From assembly GCF_003999875.1 (NCBI RefSeq), contig NZ_RQVJ01000001.1, positions 558,001 through 622,000 of the forward strand: a stretch of DNA of 64,000 nucleotides, in the 5' to 3' direction. Shown here piece by piece: positions 25,966-35,414 of this stretch; within the stretch, counting starts at the first letter, position 1, and every line of letters begins with the position of its first letter. The DNA is from Veillonella sp. 3310 (GTDB lineage: Bacteria > Bacillota > Negativicutes > Veillonellales > Veillonellaceae). A model generated the notes under the pieces. That model had not been told where the DNA came from and made no database searches. It was given only the letters and a program-made list of their open reading frames with translations. The position numbers were made by a program, and so were the translations under genes.

Positions 25966-26898
25966 CTATTTTCGCGCTATACCTCGTTTGGTAGCTGCTA
26001 CAATATCAGCTGCTGTTAGACCATATTTTGTCATCAATTCTTTCGGTGTACCAGATTCACCAAAGGTATCCTTTACACCTACAAATTCCATAGGCACTGG
26101 ACATTCTTTGACTACAACTTCTGCCACAGCACTGCCTAAGCCACCAATTACATTATGCTCTTCAGCGGTGATCAATAGACCTGTTTCTTTTGCTGCTTTC
26201 ACAATCGCCTCTGCATCGATAGGTTTAATGGATGCCATGTTGATGACACGCACAGAAATACCTTCTGCTTCTAACGTAGCTGCTGCTTCTACGGCAGGTC
26301 CCACTAAAGCACCACACGCAATAATCGTAGCATCCTTACCATCACGTAATTGTTGAGATTTTCCTGGCACAAATGTGTAACCTTCTGGTGTCACATCTTC
26401 TACACCGGCACGGCCTAACCGCACATACACAGGACCATGATACTCTGCTGCCCAAGCGATGACAGCTTCTGTTTCTGCTGCATCGGCTGGTACCACAACA
26501 GTCATATTAGGCAATGTACGCATACAAGAAATATCTTCCAAACTTTGATGTGTCGCACCGTCTTCACCTACAGTGATACCCGCATGAGTGGCACATATTT
26601 TTACATTTAATTTTGGATAACATACAGCATTGCGTACTTGTTCAAAAGCACGACCTGTGGCAAACATAGCAAAGGAAGACACAAATGGTACTTTGCCTGC
26701 TGCTGCCAAACCAGCGCCTACAGAAATTAAGTTTTGCTCTGCAATCCCTACATTAAAGAATCGTTCAGGATATACTTTTTTAAATTCATCAGTTTTTGTA
26801 GATTTGGATAAATCTGCATCTAATACAACAACATCTTTATGAGTGGCACCCACTTTAACTAAGGCTGCACCATATGCTTCACGAGTCGCTTTTCCCAT
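25966..26898 (-). CDS. Transketolase, C-terminal subunit
   Basis: A 310-residue polypeptide equal to the pyrimidine-binding and C-terminal domains of transketolase. It has GIAEQNLISVGAGLAAAGKV near residue 50 (with the catalytic Glu that contacts TDP), HAGITVGEDGATHQSLEDIS near 105, and a C-terminal transketolase domain from ~190. With the N-terminal subunit just upstream (two-base gap) it forms the split enzyme common in Firmicutes and archaea, interconverting pentose, triose and hexose phosphates. Both halves are complete, so this is not a broken gene. Confidence 0.95.
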   Translation of the reverse strand: MGKATREAYGAALVKVGATHKDVVVLDADLSKSTKTDEFKKVYPERFFNVGIAEQNLISVGAGLAAAGKVPFVSSFAMFATGRAFEQVRNAVCYPKLNVKICATHAGITVGEDGATHQSLEDISCMRTLPNMTVVVPADAAETEAVIAWAAEYHGPVYVRLGRAGVEDVTPEGYTFVPGKSQQLRDGKDATIIACGALVGPAVEAAATLEAEGISVRVINMASIKPIDAEAIVKAAKETGLLITAEEHNVIGGLGSAVAEVVVKECPVPMEFVGVKDTFGESGTPKELMTKYGLTAADIVAATKRGIARK

Positions 26899-26900
26899 GA

Positions 26901-27728
26901 TTACACCTCCAACAATTCCGCTACAAATTTGTCACATTCTTCTTGTGATGGCGCCTTACCATGCCAGCCTGCTTGGCCTTCCATAGCTTGTACACCTTTA
27001 CCTTTAACAGTATTCATAATCACCATAGTCGGTTTATCTGTCGTTGCTTTTGCTTCTGTTACTGCTGCATGTAAGGCATCTAAATCATGACCATCCACCA
27101 CTATCACATGCCACCCGAAAGCTTTGAATTTTTCATCAATTGGTAATGGACTCATAACTTTTGTAATGTCACCATCGATTTGCAAGCCATTAAAATCTAC
27201 AAACGCTGTTAAGTTCGATAATTTGTAATGTGCTGCAAACATCGCAGCTTCCCATACTTGTCCTTCTTCTAATTCGCCATCACCTAGTACAGAGTATACA
27301 CGGTAGGAGGATCCATCAATCTTACCTGCCAATGCCATACCACAAGCCGCAGAAATACCTTGTCCCAAGGAACCAGTAGACATATCTACACCTGGAATGT
27401 ATTTCATATCTGGATGACCTTGCAAGATATGGTCAATTTTACGCAAGTTTAGTAATTCTTCTATTGGAAAGAACCCTTTTTCTGCTAACGTAGCATACAG
27501 AGCTGGTGCAGCATGTCCTTTAGATAAGACAAAACGATCGCGGTTTGGATCTTTCGGCTCATTTGGATTTACATTCATTTCTTGAAAGTACAACAAGCTC
27601 ATCACATCAGCAATGGATAAGGATCCACCTGGATGACCAGATTTTGCTGCTGTGACCGCTTTCACGATGTTTACACGAATCGCTTTTGCTTTTTCTTGTA
27701 TCAATTGTTTTTGTTCAAGTGTTAACAT
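26901..27728 (-). CDS. Transketolase, N-terminal subunit
   Basis: A ~275-residue TDP-binding half of the split transketolase. Visible motifs are AKSGHPGGSLSIADVMSLLY near residue 25, SKGHAAPALYATLA near 65, and the TDP/Mg motif GDGELEEGQVWEAAMFA near 145, followed by FVDFNGLQIDG. The start at 27728 (MLTLEQKQL) is chosen because GGAGGG lies six bases upstream; an earlier in-frame codon at 27752 lacks a site. It overlaps nothing and is followed after two bases by the C-terminal subunit. Confidence 0.95.
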   Translation of the reverse strand: MLTLEQKQLIQEKAKAIRVNIVKAVTAAKSGHPGGSLSIADVMSLLYFQEMNVNPNEPKDPNRDRFVLSKGHAAPALYATLAEKGFFPIEELLNLRKIDHILQGHPDMKYIPGVDMSTGSLGQGISAACGMALAGKIDGSSYRVYSVLGDGELEEGQVWEAAMFAAHYKLSNLTAFVDFNGLQIDGDITKVMSPLPIDEKFKAFGWHVIVVDGHDLDALHAAVTEAKATTDKPTMVIMNTVKGKGVQAMEGQAGWHGKAPSQEECDKFVAELLEV

Positions 27729-27766
27729 ACTATACCCTCCCGTGTTATACACAATTCTAAGGTAAA

Positions 27767-28858
27767 TTATTTATCATGCAGCATGCCAATGGCAATGCGG
27801 GCATTCTCTAATGCATTTCTTCGCAGTTCATGGATGTTTTCTAGCACAGTTTCCGTGAAAGTCTTTCGTTCCAACGAGTTTACTGTATGCGCCACAATAG
27901 GTTCTACTGTTAATGTATGTAAATCACCTACCGGCTCTTCACCAATCATATGAAGAAAGTTTAAAATTTTAGGGTCATAGGAGATCCCTAAGCAAGGTGT
28001 TTCCATTAACGCACTAAATACTAATGCATGGAGCCGTACACCTATCATGACATCCACGGAACCACTAAGCGCCAATAACTCAGTAGTGCTATACGAATCA
28101 GCTAGGACCGTGGACTTCGTTCTCATCTGTTTAGCTATGGTTTCTGCTTCCATCGTATCCTCCCGATGTTGCATAGGAATGAATACGATCTGAGTATCCT
28201 TAGCGGCCTGAATCTGGTCGAGAGCTTTTGCCAATATAGTTTGATACTCTGTGCAATCTTTCCAAGCACGTACAGATACTCCCACAATCGGTCGGTCAAA
28301 ATCAACTCCATAGGACTCCAATATATCACGGCCCACCGCAGTATCCACTGGATGCATCCCTAGTACCGCATCAGCAGTCACTGTGATGGGTACATTATGG
28401 ATACCCAGTGAAATCAGTTCCTCTTTTGAAGCGTGATCTCGTACAGTAATCATAGATACTTGATTCAATACACGTCCCACCGTGGCACGAGCCAAAGATT
28501 TACGCAAAGGCCCAATGCCTTGGGCATAAATCATCACTCGTTTTCCCAAGGTATTTGCTAAAGCGATAATACTCAAGTAGTAATACAAACTGCGCGCGCT
28601 TGTTACATCTTGCAACAAACTACCGCCACCACTGATGAGCATATCGCAAGAATGTATCGCTTGGTATATCTTCCACATATCAAATCGACCAATGGCTTTC
28701 ACCTTATGAGTGCTCATAGTTTCTACAGGATTTCCGGAAATCACCGTAATCTCAGCCCGTGGTTCTAGTTCTAGCAATGCCTGCAAAATTGAACTCAATA
28801 GCGCTTCATCTCCGGCATTACCAAATCCATAATAACCGGAAATGAGTATCTTACACAT
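27767..28858 (-). CDS. csaB: Polysaccharide pyruvyl transferase CsaB
   Basis: A ~363-residue transferase of the CsaB family, which adds pyruvyl ketals to cell-wall polysaccharide so that SLH-domain proteins can bind. The opening ISGYYGFGNAGDEALL, the glycine-rich SGGGSLLQDVTSARSLYYYL near residue 75, and IGVRLHALVFSALM near 290 are typical. The start at 28858 (MCKILISGY) has GAGGTG upstream and overlaps the DUF5693 gene end by eight bases, a junction often seen for this pair. In Negativicutes, outer-membrane proteins such as OmpM carry SLH domains that tether the outer membrane to the wall, so CsaB here may help in envelope anchoring (inference). Confidence 0.9.
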   Translation of the reverse strand: MCKILISGYYGFGNAGDEALLSSILQALLELEPRAEITVISGNPVETMSTHKVKAIGRFDMWKIYQAIHSCDMLISGGGSLLQDVTSARSLYYYLSIIALANTLGKRVMIYAQGIGPLRKSLARATVGRVLNQVSMITVRDHASKEELISLGIHNVPITVTADAVLGMHPVDTAVGRDILESYGVDFDRPIVGVSVRAWKDCTEYQTILAKALDQIQAAKDTQIVFIPMQHREDTMEAETIAKQMRTKSTVLADSYSTTELLALSGSVDVMIGVRLHALVFSALMETPCLGISYDPKILNFLHMIGEEPVGDLHTLTVEPIVAHTVNSLERKTFTETVLENIHELRRNALENARIAIGMLHDK

Positions 28859-30875
28859 GGCTTTCACCTCGCCCTTGGAACCAACGAATGCCATAACCGA
28901 TGAAACGAACCGCCATAATCGCTAGTAAACCGATGACGATACCTAATAGCAATCCATCATAACCACGGGCAATGGACATATACACTGGCGTACGCAAGTG
29001 ACAGAATGTTTCTACCATGGATGCAATGCCTATGACAGCCCCTACGGATAAGGCAAAATGCAATACCATTGGAATGCGTCGTCCCACAGCATAGGCAGCC
29101 AGCATAAATGCTGGATGACCAATTAAAAATTCTTTTTCACGAGGGCGAGCATACATAGTATTTTCTAAAAATCTACGTAAAGCCAGCTCCCAAGACGGTA
29201 CTGGTACGCCTGCTGTATGACCACTACGACCTACAAAGACATAGGCTACCACAGCCAAAGCACCTAGGATTAATAAGCTATATACTTTAATATCTATTTG
29301 TACAAATTCTGTAATGAAAGATTTTACATCTTTCACAGAAGAAATAGTTCTGCCTTTCCAAATTGGAAACCGTTGTAAATAGGCGATAGCAGTCAATACT
29401 ACTGGTGCCACAAAAGTTAATTTCACGCCATGGAATAACGCAAATTCCATAAAGAACTGTGTGCTACCTAACATGGCAGCAATACTAATACCACCAACGG
29501 CTGCAATGAAGGCTGCTACCACCAAATATACTACAGACTCGATGGTACTTCTCCACGGAGACAAGCCTGCATGATTACGTTTCGACCAACAATCAAAGAT
29601 CATCGTCATGGCCAAAACTGGAGCAGATATAGCTGCTACCAATGCCCAAGCAGACATAATTTTTGTGCCTATGGTCATCACATAGATACCAATAGAAAGG
29701 ATGGTCCCCACAGCAAATAGGCCTAGTAAATATGGTTTTCGTATACGTATGAACTGACCTAATGTGAGTGTCGCTAAGCTTATGACGCCTGTCATCGTTA
29801 ACAGTCGTAACAAAGTATTCGGTGTATACACCGGATAGACTGAGGCTTGCCCTGTGGTAAAGCCACGAGCTTGTAATTTATCGGTCACTTGTTTCGCTAC
29901 AAACAATGTCGTTTCTAATGCGGTTCTATTATCTACGCCTTGTTCATATAATGGGAACAAGTTGTAACGGATATTTCGTTCAATATCGCTAATGTAGAAC
30001 CATTGTACCAATTCACCTGGTGTAAGCTTACGTACCTCTTCTTTCGATACAGTATACAATCTGCCTACTTTATAGTAATTGGCATTAGCCATTTCTAGGA
30101 ACCCTGCTTGAGGGAAATATTGCAATTGGTTGACCGCTTCAATGCCAACTACAGGGATATGGCGTGCTTCTAATTGTTCTAAGGTACGATCCACATGCAA
30201 TGGATATCCCAAAGCTTCTTTCCCTACAAAGACCATACCCGTTACATTAGGGACACCCTCGATTCGTTGGAACACATGGTCCACATCTTCCACGGTAACG
30301 CCTTTATAGTTCGTAGGGCGCACAATGACATGGAATCCTAGGTTCGCCACTTCTTGAGCTTGTAACTTGGAAATTCCCAAATTCATATCTTTCATCGAAT
30401 CACTTGGTAAGGCTAATCCTAACATAGGACCAAACGATGTTTGCAACGTTGTAACTTTATCCTTACCTAGGCGGCGTATTAAATCTTCTTGCACCTCTTG
30501 AAAGTAAGCTTCTTTACCCGGAATCACGCCTACATAGGTCATACCTGGCTGGGCACCTTCCACTTGTAGCTGCTGTAAATCATGGGAGCTATACATATGA
30601 ATATGACCTGCATCTTTTTCTTTTTGCAGTGTTCTATCATAAATCGCTAAGGCCGTAATACCAGATTCTTTAGCCGCGACTACAGCCTCCGATAAGGAAC
30701 GTTTTTCGTAGGCATTAGCACGAAGGAGCCCATCATAATCAATGATATTTTCAATCTGTTCCTGCTGCGCCTCAATATGATGACGTTCTTTCACCAATAG
30801 GAGTCCACTCACAATGCCTACACCTAGAAAGGCTAATAAAATCCATGTGTAAATAGATATTGTCTTTAATTTCAT
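28851..30875 (-). CDS. DUF5693 multi-spanning membrane protein
   Basis: A 674-residue membrane protein. One N-terminal transmembrane helix (~8-28) is followed by a large extracytoplasmic domain (~30-360) with an alpha/beta look (ITALAIYDRTLQKEKDAGHI; GFHVIVRPTNYKG; VVGIEAVNQLQYFP). About ten further helices follow from ~365 to 665. The C-terminal portion contains the motif LIGHPAFMLAAYAVGRRIPM. Such proteins regularly neighbour csaB in Firmicutes and are suspected to work in exopolysaccharide or wall-polymer export, but no function is proven. Its end overlaps csaB by eight bases, and an LmeA-like gene lies nine bases upstream. Confidence 0.82.
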   Translation of the reverse strand: MKLKTISIYTWILLAFLGVGIVSGLLLVKERHHIEAQQEQIENIIDYDGLLRANAYEKRSLSEAVVAAKESGITALAIYDRTLQKEKDAGHIHMYSSHDLQQLQVEGAQPGMTYVGVIPGKEAYFQEVQEDLIRRLGKDKVTTLQTSFGPMLGLALPSDSMKDMNLGISKLQAQEVANLGFHVIVRPTNYKGVTVEDVDHVFQRIEGVPNVTGMVFVGKEALGYPLHVDRTLEQLEARHIPVVGIEAVNQLQYFPQAGFLEMANANYYKVGRLYTVSKEEVRKLTPGELVQWFYISDIERNIRYNLFPLYEQGVDNRTALETTLFVAKQVTDKLQARGFTTGQASVYPVYTPNTLLRLLTMTGVISLATLTLGQFIRIRKPYLLGLFAVGTILSIGIYVMTIGTKIMSAWALVAAISAPVLAMTMIFDCWSKRNHAGLSPWRSTIESVVYLVVAAFIAAVGGISIAAMLGSTQFFMEFALFHGVKLTFVAPVVLTAIAYLQRFPIWKGRTISSVKDVKSFITEFVQIDIKVYSLLILGALAVVAYVFVGRSGHTAGVPVPSWELALRRFLENTMYARPREKEFLIGHPAFMLAAYAVGRRIPMVLHFALSVGAVIGIASMVETFCHLRTPVYMSIARGYDGLLLGIVIGLLAIMAVRFIGYGIRWFQGRGESHV

Positions 30876-30883
30876 AAGCCCTC

Positions 30884-31609
30884 CTATTGTGCAACAGGAT
30901 GCACAAATACGTGAATTTCTTCACGCCCTGTTTCTACGCGATCCAATTGAACTGGAATTGGGAATTCTCCAAAATCATAGAGAGGAATTGCTTTTACCGC
31001 ACCACTAGATAAGCGGTTTAAACTAGCTCCACCAATGGACAACTTTTCTGTAGCAAACTGTAATGTATTCCCTTCAATTTCTAAATGACCTTGGATGGTT
31101 ACCTTACCAGAGAGGAATCCCCCTACGTCGATACGACCACTCATGACAATGCCACGGTCAGAAATCTCCACAGTTTCAATGGATAACCCTTTTGCACTGG
31201 AGCTGGATAAATGTTGTTCAATGTATCGTTTCAAATCATCTTGATGGATAACTCCTTCAATATGACCTTGTCCAAAACTCGTAAAACGTAATTGTTGGTC
31301 AAAAAATAATTCTTTAGGCTCAATCTGAATTTGACGTAAATCAAATGTCAAACGTTGTACTTTCAACTTACCTAAAGTAACGCCTTCTAAGTTACCACGA
31401 AAGGAGTCAATCTCACCTAATGCCAATTTAAATCCAGGAGAGGATTCAATACGCATAGATTGTTCCTCAGGATGCAAAGTTCCTTCTAATCTTGATTCCA
31501 CTTCATGACTCACAAGGGTAGGCAATAAAAAGGATGAGCCTCCTATAACGATACCACCTAGTATCAAGACGAATAGTATTGTTTTTAAAAAGAAATTTCT
31601 CACTGCCAC
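30884..31609 (-). CDS. LmeA/DUF2993-family exported lipid-binding protein
   Basis: A 241-residue protein with an N-terminal signal or anchor helix (~8-32; TILFVLILGGIVIGGSSFLL) and an extracytoplasmic beta-rich domain. The pattern VSHEVESRLEGTL then GEIDSFRGNLEGVTLGKLKV and a series of short strands fits the LmeA family (DUF2993), whose members bind phospholipids and in actinobacteria assist lipoglycan maturation. In this diderm it might act in inter-membrane lipid handling (inference). It is four bases downstream of prfB and nine bases upstream of the DUF5693 gene. Confidence 0.8.
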   Translation of the reverse strand: MAVRNFFLKTILFVLILGGIVIGGSSFLLPTLVSHEVESRLEGTLHPEEQSMRIESSPGFKLALGEIDSFRGNLEGVTLGKLKVQRLTFDLRQIQIEPKELFFDQQLRFTSFGQGHIEGVIHQDDLKRYIEQHLSSSSAKGLSIETVEISDRGIVMSGRIDVGGFLSGKVTIQGHLEIEGNTLQFATEKLSIGGASLNRLSSGAVKAIPLYDFGEFPIPVQLDRVETGREEIHVFVHPVAQ

Positions 31610-31613
31610 TCCA

Positions 31614-32721
31614 TTATATTGTTAAATTCGCTTCTTTCTTCAAGAAACCTTCCATAAATTGATCTAAATTACCGTCCATGACAGCTTGTACATTACCTGT
31701 TTCCACACTAGTACGATGATCTTTAACCATATTGTACGGATGGAATACATAGGATCGAATTTGGCTCCCCCATTCAATGGCTTGGTAGGTACCGCCCAAT
31801 TGTTCCTTCAATTCAGCTTGCTTTTCTAACTCTAATTCAAATAATTTAGCACGCAATAGTTTTAAACATTGCTCTCTATTTTGAATTTGTGAGCGCTCAC
31901 TTTGACACTGTACGACAATCCCCGTCGGAGTATGTGTCATACGTACGGCAGAGTCCGTTTTGTTGATGTGCTGTCCACCAGCACCACTGGCACGGTAGGT
32001 ATCCACTTGTACATCTTTCATATCCAAATTGATTTCTACAGTCTCATCAATTTCAGGCATCACGTCAACGGCACAGAATGATGTATGACGGCGTGCGGCA
32101 GAATCAAAAGGAGAAATACGAACTAACCGATGTACACCTTTTTCAGATTTCATATAGCCAAAGGCATTTTCCCCTTTTATGAGGAACGTCGCACTTTTAA
32201 TGCCTGCTTCATCTCCAACTTGTTCATCCATGAGAGAAATACTATATCCTTGTTTTTCCGCCCACCGCAAGTACATGCGGATGAGCATGGAACACCAATC
32301 TTGTGCCTCTGTACCACCTGCACCGGCATGGAACGTAAGGATGGCATTATTTTTATCGTATTCACCACTTAATAATAGCAATACTTCACGATGCTCCACT
32401 TCATGGGTCAACTGCTCTACCATAGCAGTCAGTTCTCCTTCCATAGATACATCTTCTTCATCGATGGCCATCTCTAGCATGAGTTTTGCTTCTTCGATGT
32501 CTGTGACCAGCTTTTTATATCCTTCTACAGCATCTTTTAATTGTGTCGCCTCTTGGGAAATGTCGCGCGCTGCCTCTGGATCATTCCAAAAATCAGGGTC
32601 ACTCATTTTTATATCCAACGTTAATATGCGTTCTTCTTTTTGAGCGATGTTAAAGTGAATCCCTCATTCCAAAAATACGCTCCTCTAAATTGTCAATAGG
32701 ACCTTTTAAGTCTTCTAACAA
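31614..32721 (-). CDS. prfB: Peptide chain release factor 2, with programmed +1 frameshift
   Basis: RF2 recognises UGA and UAA and releases the finished peptide. Translation starts at a TTG (32721), with AGAGGTG six bases upstream, and gives 23 residues (MLEDLKGPIDNLEERIFGM, then RDSL) up to a stop at 32652-32650. A +1 shift at CTT-TAA-C moves ribosomes into the main frame (NIAQKEERILTL, then DIKMSDPDFWND). The full product is ~368 residues. The GGQ loop is in YRASGAGGQHINKTDSAVR, and the tripeptide anticodon region lies nearby (RISPFDSAARRHTSF). The in-frame stop is UAA, not the usual UGA. A terminator separates it from secA upstream. Confidence 0.95.
32649..32667 (-). promoter_or_regulatory. 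prfB programmed +1 frameshift site (CTT TAA C)
   Basis: On the minus strand the cassette reads GAGGGATTCA-CTT-TAA-C. GAGGG is a Shine-Dalgarno-like stimulator five bases before the CTT slip codon, whereas in E. coli the gap is three. Skipping one base after CTT gives AAC, which opens exactly the RF2 main frame. UAA, read by both RF1 and RF2, replaces the usual RF2-specific UGA. Confidence 0.88.
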
Positions 32722-32750
32722 TTTATTCACCTCTTTCTTTCATTCTATAC

Positions 32751-32795
32751 AAAAAATGGCCGCACAGGAGATGTATCACCTCGCTGCGTGGCCAT
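32751..32795 (-). terminator. Rho-independent terminator after secA
   Basis: A 12-bp stem with one mismatch (ATGGCCACGCAG / CTGTGCGGCCAT) and ~16-nt loop, followed by TTTTTTGT. It sits between secA and prfB. Confidence 0.88.
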
Positions 32796-32801
32796 GAAAG
32801 T

Positions 32802-35240
32802 CTAGTCTACGTTTTGTGGTTCCAACACGTCTTCATGGTGGGTCTTAGCATCAGCTAGATGATCAACCGGTTCTTCTTCTGCTATTGTTTCCACATTAAT
32901 TTGGATACGGTATAAATACATAATAGTTTCATCCGTAATAGCTTCTTTCATACTTTCGAACATGTCATAGGCCTCGAATTTGTATTCTACTAATGGATTT
33001 TTTTGTCCATATGCACGTAGGCCAATCCCTTCTTTTAGCATATCCATAGCATCCAAATGTTCCATCCATTTGCTGTCCACCACTTTAAGCATGATGGCTT
33101 TTTCAAGCTCACGCATATTTGCTTCTCCAAATAAGGCTTCACGTTTTTCATACTCTTGGTGAGCAATGTCGATTAAATGCTCTTGCAATTCTGCACGACC
33201 ATATTCTTCCATTTGCTCTACTGTCAACATACCTGGTTCTAAGAAGTAAATTTCTAAATGTTTTAGTAACCCTTCATAGTTCCATTCTTCTGGATATAGT
33301 TTTTCATCTGCATATTGATTCATAGCGTTGATAATCAAATTGTCAACCATATGCAAAATGGTTTCACGCAAGGATTGGTTATTCAAGATCAAACGACGTT
33401 GTCCGTATAATACTTCCCGTTGTTGATTCATAACATCATCATATTCCAAGATATACTTACGAATATTAAAGTTATGATTTTCTACTTTTTTCTGTGCTCG
33501 TTCGATGGATTTAGTAATTAAAGAATGCTCGATAGGCTCGTCTTCTTCCATACCTAATTTATCCATCATGCCAGCAATATTATCTGCGCCGAAAATACGC
33601 ATCAAATCATCTTCCAAAGATAGGAAGAATTGAGAGGAACCATTGTCCCCTTGACGGCCAGAACGACCACGCAGCTGATTGTCGATACGACGACTTTCAT
33701 GTCGCTCAGTACCTAAAATGTGCAAACCACCTAATTCAGCTACGCCTTCCCCTAAGGAAATATCGGTACCACGGCCTGCCATATTCGTGGCAATGGTTAC
33801 CATGCCACGCTGACCTGCATTCGCAACAATTTCTGCTTCTTGCTCATGATGTTTCGCATTCAATACATTGTGAGGTACGCCTGCTTTTGTCAACATATCA
33901 CTAAGCATTTCAGATTGCGTAATAGAGGTAGTACCCACAAGAATTGGTTGCCCTGTTTTATGACGTTCTACCACATCGCGAACAACGGCACGATATTTAG
34001 CATCTTTTGTTTTAAAGATTAAATCTGGCATATCCACACGTGCCAATACTTTATTTGGTGGAATTTCATATACTTCCAAACCGTAAATATTGTTAAATTC
34101 TTGTTCTTCTGTTTTCGCTGTACCAGTCATACCAGACAATTTTTCGTACATACGGAAATAGTTCTGGAATGTAATAGATGCCAATGTTTGGCTTTCACGT
34201 TCTACACGTAAGCCTTCTTTTGCCTCAATAGCTTGGTGCAAACCATCGGAATAACGACGACCAAACATTAAACGACCAGTAAATTCGTCAACGATAACCA
34301 CTTCGCCATCTTTCACGACGTAATCTTTGTCACGCTCCATCATGGCATACGCACGAAGAGAGGCACTTAACAAGTGATTCAATTCTAAGTTAGAAGAATC
34401 ATACAAGTTTTCGATATGCAACATTTTTTCAACTTTTGCAATCCCTTCTTCTGTAGGAGCTATGGTTTTTTGTTTTTCATCGATGGTGTAATCTTCGTCT
34501 TTCACTAGGTGTGGTACTACTTTCGCTAATTCATAATAGCGTTCTGTAGATCGTTCCCCTGGACCGGAAATAATGAGTGGTGTACGTGCTTCGTCAATTA
34601 AAATGGAGTCCACTTCATCGACGATGGCATAGTTCAACGGACGTTGTACCATTTGATCCGCATGAACAACCATGTTATCACGCAAATAGTCAAAGCCAAA
34701 CTCATTATTTGTACCATAGGTAATATCTGCACCATAGGATTGTTTCCGTTGGTCATAATCTAAGCCAGCTACGATTAAACCCGTAGATAAACCAAGGAAG
34801 TTGTATAAACGTCCCATCCATTCGCTGTCACGTTTCGCCAGGTAATCATTCACTGTTACCACGTGCACACCTTTACCAGATAGGGCATTTAAATATACTG
34901 GTAATGTAGCTACTAATGTTTTACCTTCACCAGTACGCATCTCTGCGATATTACCACGATGCAATACAATACCACCAATCATTTGCACATCAAAGTGACG
35001 CATACCCAATACACGCTTGGATGCCTCACGAACCACAGCAAATGCTTCTGGTAAAATATCATCTAATGTTTCACCATTAGCCAACCTTGCTTTGAACTCC
35101 TCTGTCTTTGCGCGTAAAGAAGTATCGCTCAAGGATAACAGTTCTGGTTCCAATCCATTAATCTCTTCAACAATGGATCGAATTCGTTTAATTTCTTTTG
35201 CATTTTTATTGCCTAATAGTTTTTGTATAAAACCTAACAA
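32802..35240 (-). CDS. secA: Preprotein translocase ATPase SecA
   Basis: An 812-residue motor that drives export through SecYEG. Walker A is [19 protein letters not shown] near residue 100, the DEAD-like box is [20 protein letters not shown] near 205, the preprotein cross-linking region covers ~225-370, and the second motor domain has [16 protein letters not shown] near 480. The start is a TTG with AAGGAG nine bases upstream, behind a consensus promoter. The protein ends in an acidic stretch ([12 protein letters not shown]) and lacks the C-terminal CxCxSGx8C zinc-binding tail used for SecB or ribosome contact in many SecAs. A terminator follows. Confidence 0.97.
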   Translation of the reverse strand: MLGFIQKLLGNKNAKEIKRIRSIVEEINGLEPELLSLSDTSLRAKTEEFKARLANGETLDDILPEAFAVVREASKRVLGMRHFDVQMIGGIVLHRGNIAEMRTGEGKTLVATLPVYLNALSGKGVHVVTVNDYLAKRDSEWMGRLYNFLGLSTGLIVAGLDYDQRKQSYGADITYGTNNEFGFDYLRDNMVVHADQMVQRPLNYAIVDEVDSILIDEARTPLIISGPGERSTERYYELAKVVPHLVKDEDYTIDEKQKTIAPTEEGIAKVEKMLHIENLYDSSNLELNHLLSASLRAYAMMERDKDYVVKDGEVVIVDEFTGRLMFGRRYSDGLHQAIEAKEGLRVERESQTLASITFQNYFRMYEKLSGMTGTAKTEEQEFNNIYGLEVYEIPPNKVLARVDMPDLIFKTKDAKYRAVVRDVVERHKTGQPILVGTTSITQSEMLSDMLTKAGVPHNVLNAKHHEQEAEIVANAGQRGMVTIATNMAGRGTDISLGEGVAELGGLHILGTERHESRRIDNQLRGRSGRQGDNGSSQFFLSLEDDLMRIFGADNIAGMMDKLGMEEDEPIEHSLITKSIERAQKKVENHNFNIRKYILEYDDVMNQQREVLYGQRRLILNNQSLRETILHMVDNLIINAMNQYADEKLYPEEWNYEGLLKHLEIYFLEPGMLTVEQMEEYGRAELQEHLIDIAHQEYEKREALFGEANMRELEKAIMLKVVDSKWMEHLDAMDMLKEGIGLRAYGQKNPLVEYKFEAYDMFESMKEAITDETIMYLYRIQINVETIAEEEPVDHLADAKTHHEDVLEPQNVD

Positions 35241-35295
35241 CTATCTCAACTCCTTATATGTGGAAAGTTTCAATTAAAGACTATGTATCTAGATT

Positions 35296-35324
35296 ATTAT
35301 AGCCTACTAGCAAGTAATAGTCAA
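35296..35324 (-). promoter_or_regulatory. secA promoter
   Basis: TTGACT, 17 bases, TATAAT, placing the start about 50 bp before the secA TTG codon. Near-perfect sigma-70 consensus. Confidence 0.9.
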
Positions 35325-35370
35325 AAAGAAGTGATAAAGTGACGGTGTCATGTTTATTGTTTCATACTAT

Positions 35371-35406
35371 AAAAAAGATTAGTCCGTTATATGCACAAAC
35401 TAATCT
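35371..35406 (-). terminator. Terminator downstream of the CRISPR array
   Basis: On the minus strand AGATTAGT / ACTAATCT forms an 8-bp stem followed by TTTTTT. It would end the pre-crRNA transcript just beyond the oldest, eroded repeats. Confidence 0.75.
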
Positions 35407-35414
35407 ATCCATTT

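Noticed and set aside
25966-27728. Split transketolase as a broken gene
   Set aside because: Both halves have complete domains, their own start signals and a normal two-base junction. The split form is standard in many Firmicutes.
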